From the NCBI GenBank assembly GCA_027035735.1, contig JALVUH010000020.1:1-12293 (forward strand): DNA of 12,293 bases. The letters are read 5' to 3'. The number at the start of each line of letters is the position of its first letter. Position 1 is the stretch's first letter. The DNA comes from Nautiliaceae bacterium. Lineage in GTDB: Bacteria > Campylobacterota > Campylobacteria > Campylobacterales > Nautiliaceae. The notes beneath the pieces were generated by a model. That model worked only from the letters and a program-made list of their open reading frames with translations, was not told where the DNA came from and did not search any database. Shown here one piece after another: positions 6,351-12,293 of the stretch. The translations under genes and the position numbers were made by a program.

Positions 6351-6829
6351 TGGGTAAGATTTTAATTGTAGATGATAGCTCAACTATGAGAAGAATTATA
6401 AAAAATGTATTAAAAAAACTTGGATTTAATCCTAATGATTTTTTAGAAGCTGAAAATGGAAAAGTGGCATGGGAAATTTGGCAAAAATATAAAGATGATA
6501 TTGATTTGATTTTGCTTGATTGGAATATGCCAGAGATGAATGGATATGATTTTCTAAAGGCAGTTAGAGCGGATGAGGTCAGTAGAGGAATCCTTGGAAG
6601 TAAGGATGAAAAAGTTAAAATAAAAGGAAAAGATGGAAAAGTTAAAGAGATGAGTAAATTTATGTATGATATTAAAAAAGGTAAAGGCGTTAAAATTATT
6701 ATGGTTACAACAGAGGGAGGAAAAGCAGAAGTACTTAAAGCTGTTCAAGCTGGTGTAAATAGCTATATAGTTAAACCATTTAATGAAGAAAAAATTAGAG
6801 AAAAATTAGAACAATTGAAGATGCTATGA
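6350..6829 (+). CDS. cheY: CheY-type chemotaxis response regulator with internal insertion
   Basis: This is a stand-alone receiver domain. CheY is phosphorylated by CheA and binds the flagellar switch FliM to change rotation. The sequence has D8, D9, phospho-acceptor D57 in LLDWNMPEMNG, T120 in MVTTEGGKAEV and K142 in VKPF, all closely matching CheY of Campylobacterota, as does the N-terminal VDDSSTMRRIIKN. At 159 residues it is longer than the usual 120-130. D57 has the Escherichia coli number, while T120 and K142 are each 33 beyond their counterparts (T87, K109). A net insertion of 33 residues therefore lies between alpha-3 and beta-4 (about 76-112) and is rich in Lys, Gly and Asp. The ribosome site aaagga (6338-6343) supports the start. 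It overlaps hisA by 1 base and prmA by 3. The insertion could modify partner binding; a specialised CheY paralogue is the main alternative. Confidence 0.9.
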   Translation: MGKILIVDDSSTMRRIIKNVLKKLGFNPNDFLEAENGKVAWEIWQKYKDDIDLILLDWNMPEMNGYDFLKAVRADEVSRGILGSKDEKVKIKGKDGKVKEMSKFMYDIKKGKGVKIIMVTTEGGKAEVLKAVQAGVNSYIVKPFNEEKIREKLEQLKML

Positions 6830-7659
6830 GAAATATTTTTTATGAAATTTATATTACTCCCTCATCTCACAAAGAAGAAATAGCAAATTTTTTAATTGAG
6901 AGATTTAATAATGGTATTGAAGAAGCCGGTAATACTTTAATTTTAAGAAGTGATGAAAAATTAGATGATTTAATAGATGAATTAAAAGATTATATAAAAG
7001 CATTAGAAGAAATTTTTAGCGAAAAAATAAATTTGGATATTGAAATAAAAGAAAAAGAAAATAAAGATTGGATAGAAAATTATAAAAAATCAATAAAACC
7101 TGTGGAAATTGAAGAATTTTATATTCATCCAAGTTGGTATCCTGAAAAAGAAAATAAAATTAATATTACAATTGACCCTGCTCTTGCTTTTGGAAGTGGG
7201 CATCATGAGACTACAAGAAGTTGTGTAAAAGCTTTGAAAAAATATGTAAAAAAAGACAATACTCTTCTTGATGTAGGGTGTGGTAGTGGAATTTTAGGTA
7301 TTGTAGCGGCAAAACTTGGAGCAAAAGTAGATGCTTGTGATACAGACCCACTTGCAATAAAAAGTGCAAAAGAAAATTTTGAATTAAATAATGTAAAATA
7401 TGAAAATATATGGGAAGGGAGTGCTAATCAAACTAATAAAAAATATGATGTAGTGGTAGCAAATATTATTGCTGATGTGTTAATTTTTTTAGCCAATGAT
7501 ATAAAATCAAAAGTTAATAATATTTTAATTCTTTCCGGTATAATAGACAAATATAAAGACAGAGTAATAGAAAAATATAAAGATTTAAAATTAATAGATG
7601 AAATAAAAGAGAATGAGTGGGTTACACTTGTTTTTAGAAAGGATATGAATGGCGGATAA
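6826..7659 (+). CDS. prmA: Ribosomal protein L11 methyltransferase
   Basis: PrmA uses S-adenosylmethionine to trimethylate amino groups of ribosomal protein L11 in the cytoplasm. The 277-residue protein has a substrate-recognition N-terminal domain (about 1-90) with the linker motif KDWIENYKKSIKPVEI, then the hallmark DPALAFGSGHHETTR (117-131), the SAM-binding LLDVGCGSGILGI (147-159), the acidic loop DACDTDPLAI and the substrate-side VVANIIADVL (210-219). Only a weak gaag lies upstream, and the ATG overlaps the cheY stop (ATGA), so re-initiation after cheY is the likely mode of translation. The 3' end overlaps ftsH by 11 bases. The cheY-prmA-ftsH order is shared with Campylobacter jejuni. Confidence 0.95.
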   Translation: MRNIFYEIYITPSSHKEEIANFLIERFNNGIEEAGNTLILRSDEKLDDLIDELKDYIKALEEIFSEKINLDIEIKEKENKDWIENYKKSIKPVEIEEFYIHPSWYPEKENKINITIDPALAFGSGHHETTRSCVKALKKYVKKDNTLLDVGCGSGILGIVAAKLGAKVDACDTDPLAIKSAKENFELNNVKYENIWEGSANQTNKKYDVVVANIIADVLIFLANDIKSKVNNILILSGIIDKYKDRVIEKYKDLKLIDEIKENEWVTLVFRKDMNGG

Positions 7660-9580
7660 GAAGAATAATAAGAATAATAATTTTTTTAATCAAAATCCAT
7701 TACTTCTTTTTATAATTTTTGCTATTTTAATAATTTTAATTTTTAGAAGTATTGCTCCAAATGCAGTTAATGAAGTAAATAATTTAACCACTCAAAATCA
7801 AGTCGTAACTTTTACATATTCTGATATTAAAAGATTGGCAAAAGAAGGGAAACTTGCATATGTAGCTATTGGAAGAAATACGGTAAAAGTAAAATTGAAA
7901 AATGGAGAAGTATTTACCGTTGCAAAAGTACCAAATGACCCAACTTTAGTAGAAATTCTTGATAAATACCATGTTCCATATGGTGCGATTAATGATAATA
8001 ATTGGCTAAGTGATTTAATTTTTGGATGGATTATTCCTATATTTATTTTTTTTGCTATTTGGATGTTTTTGGCAAGCCGAATGCAAAAAGGTATGGGAGG
8101 GGTGCTTGGATTTGGAAGTGCAAAAGGCCTTATAAAATCTGAAAAACCAAATGTAAAATTTGATGATGTTGCTGGAAATGAAGAAGCAAAAGAGGAAGTT
8201 AAGGAAATTGTTGATTTTCTAAAAAATCCAGAGAGATATACTGAGCTTGGAGCAAAAATTCCAAAAGGAGTTCTTTTAGTAGGGCCTCCTGGTACAGGTA
8301 AAACTCTTTTAGCAAAAGCAGTTGCAGGAGAAGCTGATGTTCCATTTTTTGCAGTTAATGGTAGTAGTTTTATTGAAATGTTTGTAGGAGTTGGTGCTGC
8401 AAGAGTTAGAGATTTATTTAATCAAGCAAAAAAAGAAGCTCCAAGTATTATTTTTATTGATGAAATTGATGCTATTGGTAAAAGTAGAGCTATTGGTGGG
8501 CCTATGGGAGGCAATGATGAGAGGGAGCAAACCTTAAATCAATTACTTGCTGAAATGGATGGATTTGATTCTGATGAGCCAGTAATTGTACTTGCAGCTA
8601 CAAACCGTCCAGAAGTTCTTGATCCAGCACTTTTAAGACCTGGGAGATTTGATAGACAAGTTTTAGTAGATAAGCCTGATTTTAAAGGAAGACTTGAAAT
8701 TTTAAAAGTTCATGTTAAAAAAATAAAAGTAGGAAAAGATGTAAATTTAGAAGAGATTGCAAGGATTACAGCGGGGCTTGTGGGAGCAGATTTGGCAAAT
8801 ATTGTAAATGAAGCGGCACTTCTTGCAGGAAGAAAAGGTAAAAAAGAGGTAAATCAAGAAGAATTTCTTGAAGCAGTTGAGAGACAAATTGCAGGACTTG
8901 AGAAAAAAAGTAGAAGACTAAATGAAAAAGATAAGAAAATTGTAGCTTATCATGAGAGTGGCCATGCTGTAATTGCAGAAACTACTGAAGGTGCTAGAAA
9001 AGTTAAAAAAGTTTCTATTGTTCCACGTGGACTTGCAGCTCTTGGATATACGCTAAATCTTCCAGAAGAAGATAAATATTTAATGCAAAAGCATGAACTA
9101 ATTGCAGAAGTGGATACTCTACTTGGAGGAAGAGCAGCTGAAGAAGTGTTTATAGGAGAAATTTCAACAGGTGCAAGTAATGACCTTGAAAGAGCCACTG
9201 ATATTGTCAAATCAATGGTTAAAATGTATGGTATGAGCGATGTAGCAGGACTTATGGTTCTTGAAAAACAAACAAATAGATTTTTAGGTGGATTTGCTGA
9301 GAGCAAAGATTATTCAGAAAAAATTCAAGAAGAAGTAGATAATTTCGTAAAAAATTTTTTAAATGATAGATATAAAATAGTAAAAGAAAAACTAAAAAAA
9401 TATGCACCTGTAATTGAGCAGATGGTAAAAGAACTTTATGAAAAAGAAGTAATTGAAGGTGATAGAGTAAGAGAACTTATTAAAGCATATGATGAAGGTA
9501 AGTTAGAAGAGATTATTAATAATAATGAAAATAATTCAAATGAAAAAGAGGATAAAAATGAAGACGGAAATAATTCTTAA
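7649..9580 (+). CDS. ftsH: ATP-dependent zinc metalloprotease FtsH
   Basis: FtsH is a hexameric inner-membrane AAA+ protease that extracts and degrades misfolded membrane proteins and some regulators. The 643 residues show: a short Lys/Asn cytoplasmic tail; TM1 about 17-35; a periplasmic domain; TM2 about 120-144; the AAA domain with Walker A GPPGTGKT (212-219), pore-loop FVG (F245), Walker B IIFIDEID (267-274) and the second region of homology ATNRPEVLDPALLRPGRFDR (317-336) with its arginine fingers; and the protease domain with HESGH (H435, E436, H439) and third zinc ligand D512 in SNDLERA. All catalytic parts are intact. The C-terminal tail (about 625-643) is Asn/Glu-rich low complexity, and its coding DNA carries the psd ribosome site and start. 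The start is supported by aaagga at 7638-7643. FtsH controls lipid-related enzymes in other bacteria, which makes the downstream lipid genes notable. Confidence 0.98.
   Translation: MADKKNNKNNNFFNQNPLLLFIIFAILIILIFRSIAPNAVNEVNNLTTQNQVVTFTYSDIKRLAKEGKLAYVAIGRNTVKVKLKNGEVFTVAKVPNDPTLVEILDKYHVPYGAINDNNWLSDLIFGWIIPIFIFFAIWMFLASRMQKGMGGVLGFGSAKGLIKSEKPNVKFDDVAGNEEAKEEVKEIVDFLKNPERYTELGAKIPKGVLLVGPPGTGKTLLAKAVAGEADVPFFAVNGSSFIEMFVGVGAARVRDLFNQAKKEAPSIIFIDEIDAIGKSRAIGGPMGGNDEREQTLNQLLAEMDGFDSDEPVIVLAATNRPEVLDPALLRPGRFDRQVLVDKPDFKGRLEILKVHVKKIKVGKDVNLEEIARITAGLVGADLANIVNEAALLAGRKGKKEVNQEEFLEAVERQIAGLEKKSRRLNEKDKKIVAYHESGHAVIAETTEGARKVKKVSIVPRGLAALGYTLNLPEEDKYLMQKHELIAEVDTLLGGRAAEEVFIGEISTGASNDLERATDIVKSMVKMYGMSDVAGLMVLEKQTNRFLGGFAESKDYSEKIQEEVDNFVKNFLNDRYKIVKEKLKKYAPVIEQMVKELYEKEVIEGDRVRELIKAYDEGKLEEIINNNENNSNEKEDKNEDGNNS
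7661..7681 (+). repeat. Short in-frame 9-bp tandem repeat in the ftsH 5' end
   Basis: The unit aagaataat occurs twice in a row (7661-7669, 7670-7678) and is followed by another aat. It encodes the Lys-Asn-Asn repeats of the FtsH cytoplasmic N-terminal tail. A change in unit number would keep the frame and only alter tail length. It begins just past the prmA stop codon. Confidence 0.6.
9547..9551 (+). promoter_or_regulatory. Ribosome binding site deciding the psd start
   Basis: The sequence agagg lies 6 bases ahead of the ATG at 9558. Two further in-frame ATGs upstream (9525 and 9540) lack a comparable site and would add an 11- or 6-residue Lys-rich extension encoded inside the ftsH tail. The site therefore favours 9558. 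Confidence 0.6.
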
Positions 9581-10199
9581 AGAAGGTTATCCTTTTATAA
9601 TAGTTAGTTTGATTATATTTTTAATATCATTATTTTTTTCATTTCCTTTGATTTTTCAAATAGGTTTTTTCGCTCTTTTTTTGTTTTTTGTTTATTTTTT
9701 TAGAAATCCAGAAAGAATACCAGAGGATAACTCCTCTAATGCAATAATTTCCCCAAGTGATGGGACTATTATTTCTATAACTGAAGCTATTTCACCGATT
9801 ACAAAAAAAGAAGCTATAAAAATTTCTATAAAACTTTCTCTTTTGGATGTACATGTTCAAAGAAGCCCTATTGAAGGTGAAATGAGTGCAAGAGAGTATA
9901 TCCATGGAGAATTTTTATTTTTAAGCGATGAAAAAGCAAGTGAGCTTAATGAACAAAATAGAGTTCTTTTTGAAAATAAATTAGCTCAGGTTGTAGTAAA
10001 TCAAATTGCTGGATTTATAACAAGAAGAATTATAATGTTTAGAGATTTAGGACCTATTAAACTTGCTGAGAGATATGGAATGATAATGTTTGGTTCTCAA
10101 GTAGATGTGTATCTTCCAAAAAATAGTATAATTAAAGTTACAGAGTTTCAAAAAGTTAAAGCAGGTGAGAGTTTAATAGGATATATAAATGAAAATTAA
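9558..10199 (+). CDS. psd: Phosphatidylserine decarboxylase (short type)
   Basis: Psd converts phosphatidylserine to phosphatidylethanolamine at the inner membrane and is a self-processing pyruvoyl enzyme. With the ATG at 9558 it has 213 residues, the size of the short Psd class. Two hydrophobic segments (about 12-29 and 31-48) anchor the N-terminus. They are followed by RNPER, the ISPSDG motif with D68, LLDVHVQRSP with H99, and the cleavage site FGSQVDVYLP. Autocleavage is expected between G179 and S180, with S180 becoming the pyruvoyl group of the small alpha chain. A longer reading from 9525 is possible but lacks a good ribosome site. The gene overlaps ftsH by 23 bases and pssA by 11, so all three are probably translationally coupled. 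Its substrate comes from the product of the next gene. Confidence 0.93.
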   Translation: MKTEIILKEGYPFIIVSLIIFLISLFFSFPLIFQIGFFALFLFFVYFFRNPERIPEDNSSNAIISPSDGTIISITEAISPITKKEAIKISIKLSLLDVHVQRSPIEGEMSAREYIHGEFLFLSDEKASELNEQNRVLFENKLAQVVVNQIAGFITRRIIMFRDLGPIKLAERYGMIMFGSQVDVYLPKNSIIKVTEFQKVKAGESLIGYINEN

Positions 10200-10896
10200 T
10201 TTAGCTTATTTACTTCCAAATTTTTTTACGGCACTTAGTGCTTTTTTTGGAGTTATGAGTATAATTGCTTCATCTCAAGGAAAATTTGAAAAAGCATTTA
10301 TTTATATAGTTTTATCATTAATAGCTGATGGACTTGATGGAAGAGTTGCAAGACTTACAAATACTACTTCAAAATTTGGAGTGGAATTTGATTCATTAGC
10401 TGATTTAGTAGCATTTGGAGTAGCTCCTGCCATGATGCTTTTTTTTGCAATTGGTCAAAATTATGGAAAATTTGGAGCATTAGTAAGTGGTCTTTTTGTG
10501 GTTTTTGGAGCTATAAGACTTGCAAGATTTAATGTAACAACAGGTGAGCTTGACCCAAGATATTTTATAGGTCTTCCTATTCCAACAGCTGCTGTGGTTC
10601 TTAGTAGTTGGATAATGCTTGATATTAAATATCATGGAGGACTTAATATATTAATTTTACTTGGGGCATTGTTTTTAGCATTTTTAATGGTTAGTAATTT
10701 TAGATATCCGAGTTTTAAAAAAATTAATTTTAACAAAAATGTGGCTATTAAAATTTTAGTTTTAATTATTATTATAGCTTCATTTATATATTTGTATCCG
10801 ATAGAGTCAATTGCTTTGCTACTTACAATTTATACATTTTATGGGGTAGTTAGAGGAATAAAAGGAATCATTAAAGCACAAAAAATTAGTAAATAA
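10189..10896 (+). CDS. pssA: CDP-diacylglycerol-serine O-phosphatidyltransferase
   Basis: PssA makes phosphatidylserine from CDP-diacylglycerol and serine, feeding Psd encoded immediately upstream. The 235-residue protein is hydrophobic throughout, as expected of a CDP-alcohol phosphatidyltransferase with several membrane helices. It contains the complete family signature: D47, D50-G51, A54-R55, eight residues, G64, D68 and D72 (ADGLDGRVAR...GVEFDSLAD), the metal and CDP site. NFFTALSAFFGV near the N-terminus and the metal-site context resemble the Bacillus/epsilon-type PssA rather than the unrelated phospholipase-D-like PssA of Escherichia coli. A weak aatagg lies 8 bases before the ATG, which is inside the psd 3' end. 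It is the last gene of the long run, since a separate promoter follows. Confidence 0.94.
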   Translation: MKINLAYLLPNFFTALSAFFGVMSIIASSQGKFEKAFIYIVLSLIADGLDGRVARLTNTTSKFGVEFDSLADLVAFGVAPAMMLFFAIGQNYGKFGALVSGLFVVFGAIRLARFNVTTGELDPRYFIGLPIPTAAVVLSSWIMLDIKYHGGLNILILLGALFLAFLMVSNFRYPSFKKINFNKNVAIKILVLIIIIASFIYLYPIESIALLLTIYTFYGVVRGIKGIIKAQKISK

Positions 10897-10909
10897 TAAT
10901 TTTTTTCCC

Positions 10910-10938
10910 TTGATAGTTATTTTACTTTTTAGTATAAT
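10910..10938 (+). promoter_or_regulatory. Sigma-70 promoter of leuA
   Basis: A -35 box TTGATA (10910-10915) and a perfect -10 box TATAAT (10933-10938) are separated by 17 bases, the best-formed promoter in the window. Transcription should start near 10945, giving a leader of only about 25 bases. That is too short for a leucine-codon attenuator or a T-box, so any leucine control would have to act at the promoter or on the enzyme. Confidence 0.75.
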
Positions 10939-10969
10939 TACGAAAATTTATAGTCTATAAAGGATTAAT

Positions 10970-12293
10970 ATGGAAATGGTTAAAATTTTTGATACTACTT
11001 TAAGAGATGGAGAACAATCTCCTGGGGCTAGTATGACTATTGAAGAAAAAATTAAAGTAGCAAAACAGCTTGAAAAATTAAGAGTAGATATAATTGAAGC
11101 AGGTTTTGCGGCAGCATCTCCTGGAGATTTTGAAGCTATTAATATGATTGCAAAAGAAATTACAAATTCAACTGTTTGTTCATTAGCAAGAGCACTTGAA
11201 AGCGATATTGAAGCAGCAGCAAAAGCAATTGAACCAGCACCATTAAAAAGAATTCATACTTTTATTGCAACAAGTCCTATTCATATGGAATATAAACTTA
11301 GAATGACTCCAGATGAAGTTATAAAAAGAGCTGTAAATGCAGTTAAATATGCTAGAACATTTGTTGATGATGTAGAATTTAGCTGTGAAGATGCTGGAAG
11401 AAGTGAAATGAGCTTTTTAAAAGAGATTATTAGCGCTGTAATTGAAGCTGGAGCAAAAACTATTAATATTCCTGATACTGTGGGATACAGATTTCCAACA
11501 GAAATGGGTGAAATGATAAAAGAATTAGTTGAATATTTTCCAAAAGATATAACTTTTTCAGTTCATTGTCATAATGACTTAGGACTTGCAACGGCAAATT
11601 CACTTTATTCAATCTTAAATGGAGCAAGACAGGTGGAGTGTACAATTAATGGACTAGGTGAGAGAGCTGGTAATGCCGCTTTGGAAGAGATTGTAATGGC
11701 AATAAAAGTTAGACGTGATTTATTTGAAGGGATTGATACAAGAATTAATACAAAAGAGATTTACCCAACAAGTAGGCTTGTAGCATCAGTTACAGGAATT
11801 GAGCCTCAACCAAATAAAGCAATTGTAGGAAGAAATGCATTTGCTCATGAGAGTGGAATCCATCAAGATGGAGTGCTTAAACATAAAGAAACATATGAAA
11901 TTATGAGAGCTGAAGATATTGGACTTGATGTAAAAGATACTATTGTTCTTGGAAAACACAGCGGTCGTCATGCGTTTAAGAAAAAACTTGAGGCTCTTGG
12001 ATTTAGCGATATAAGCGAAGAAGAACTTAATGAATTATTTATGAAATTTAAAAAATTAGCAGATAAGAAAAAAGAGATTTATGATGAAGATATTTTGGCT
12101 TTAATTAATGAAGCAAGTGATAAAACGCCAAAAGTATATGAACTTATTTCGCTTCAATTAAATGATTGTTCTGATGGAATGCCAAGTGCTGCTGCAAAAA
12201 TTAAATATGAAGATAAAATTTTTGTAGATGCAGCAATAGGTGAGGGAACAATTGATGCTGTATTTAAAGTAATTGATAGAATTAGCGGAATTA
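10970..12293 (+). CDS. leuA: 2-isopropylmalate synthase (3' truncated by window)
   Basis: LeuA condenses acetyl-CoA with 2-ketoisovalerate, the first committed step of leucine synthesis, in the cytoplasm. The window holds 441 codons of a protein usually just over 500 residues long; the frame is open to the edge. The catalytic TIM barrel shows FDTTLRDGEQSPG (7-19), with metal ligand D8 and catalytic R12, VEFSCEDAGRSE, INIPDTVGYR, and metal ligands H199 and H201 in HCHNDLG plus N235 in GERAGNAALEE. SGIHQDGVLKH and LGKHSGRHAF follow in the linker subdomains. The visible C-terminal part (about 395 on) starts the LeuA allosteric domain that senses leucine. The SCEDAGR and INIPDTVGY blocks favour LeuA over citramalate or homocitrate synthase. 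The ATG at 10970 has aaagga (10959-10964) 5 bases ahead; M3 is a less well placed alternative. Confidence 0.95.
   Translation, partial: MEMVKIFDTTLRDGEQSPGASMTIEEKIKVAKQLEKLRVDIIEAGFAAASPGDFEAINMIAKEITNSTVCSLARALESDIEAAAKAIEPAPLKRIHTFIATSPIHMEYKLRMTPDEVIKRAVNAVKYARTFVDDVEFSCEDAGRSEMSFLKEIISAVIEAGAKTINIPDTVGYRFPTEMGEMIKELVEYFPKDITFSVHCHNDLGLATANSLYSILNGARQVECTINGLGERAGNAALEEIVMAIKVRRDLFEGIDTRINTKEIYPTSRLVASVTGIEPQPNKAIVGRNAFAHESGIHQDGVLKHKETYEIMRAEDIGLDVKDTIVLGKHSGRHAFKKKLEALGFSDISEEELNELFMKFKKLADKKKEIYDEDILALINEASDKTPKVYELISLQLNDCSDGMPSAAAKIKYEDKIFVDAAIGEGTIDAVFKVIDRISGI

Noticed and set aside
8950..9306. 118-residue open frame on the minus strand inside ftsH
   Set aside because: It lies opposite the FtsH protease domain with its HESGH motif; the translation has low-complexity Ser/Pro/Ala/Leu content and no plausible start signal.
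9525..9557. Upstream ATGs as the true psd start
   Set aside because: Neither has a good ribosome site, whereas agagg is ideally placed for the ATG at 9558, and the shorter protein fits the family; kept only as an alternative.
10945..10969. Leucine leader peptide or T-box ahead of leuA
   Set aside because: The predicted leader is only about 25 bases, with no Leu-codon run or hairpin.
11463..11971. Two minus-strand open frames inside leuA
   Set aside because: Both are antisense to conserved LeuA motifs and have no family resemblance.

Overview
This is an AT-rich, gene-dense chromosomal stretch with every gene on the + strand. It most likely comes from a Campylobacterota (Epsilonproteobacteria) genome, and the Lys/Glu/Ile-rich proteins suggest a thermophilic deep-vent lineage such as Nautiliales; the lineage is an inference. 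The evidence is the alaS-to-maf neighbourhood, the cheY-prmA-ftsH order followed by psd-pssA, and the epsilon-style CheY N-terminus. I see no rRNA, tRNA, CRISPR array, insertion sequence or phage gene.

Layout. (1) 1-1005: the 3' part of alaS (alanyl-tRNA synthetase), cut by the window edge. (2) 1047-3543: an OmpR-family response regulator and a membrane histidine kinase, overlapping by 17 bases. They have their own promoter, and a perfect 11-bp tandem repeat abuts its -10 box. (3) 3580-10896: a packed nine-gene run, probably one operon from an extended -10 promoter: maf, a Cache-domain four-TM membrane protein, hisH, hisA, a long cheY, prmA, ftsH, psd and pssA. Most junctions overlap by 1-23 bases and no gap exceeds 9 bases. 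(4) 10970-12293: leuA behind a near-consensus sigma-70 promoter, running off the right edge.

How the genes fit. Psd and PssA are the last two steps to phosphatidylethanolamine, and they sit directly behind the membrane protease FtsH. HisH and HisA are consecutive histidine-pathway proteins, but HisF, the partner of HisH, is not in the window. PrmA methylates ribosomal protein L11, Maf is a nucleotide house-cleaning enzyme, and CheY is the chemotaxis output regulator. Functionally the run is mixed, as is common in Campylobacterota.

Most of the window is ordinary core genome. The points worth a second look are the two-component system lying between alaS and maf, its 11-bp operator-like repeat, the unusual catalytic boxes of its kinase, a net insertion of about 33 residues in CheY, and an uncharacterised protein whose Cache domain appears to lie on the cytoplasmic side of its membrane bundle. 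I do not see a clear new multi-gene defence or mobile system.
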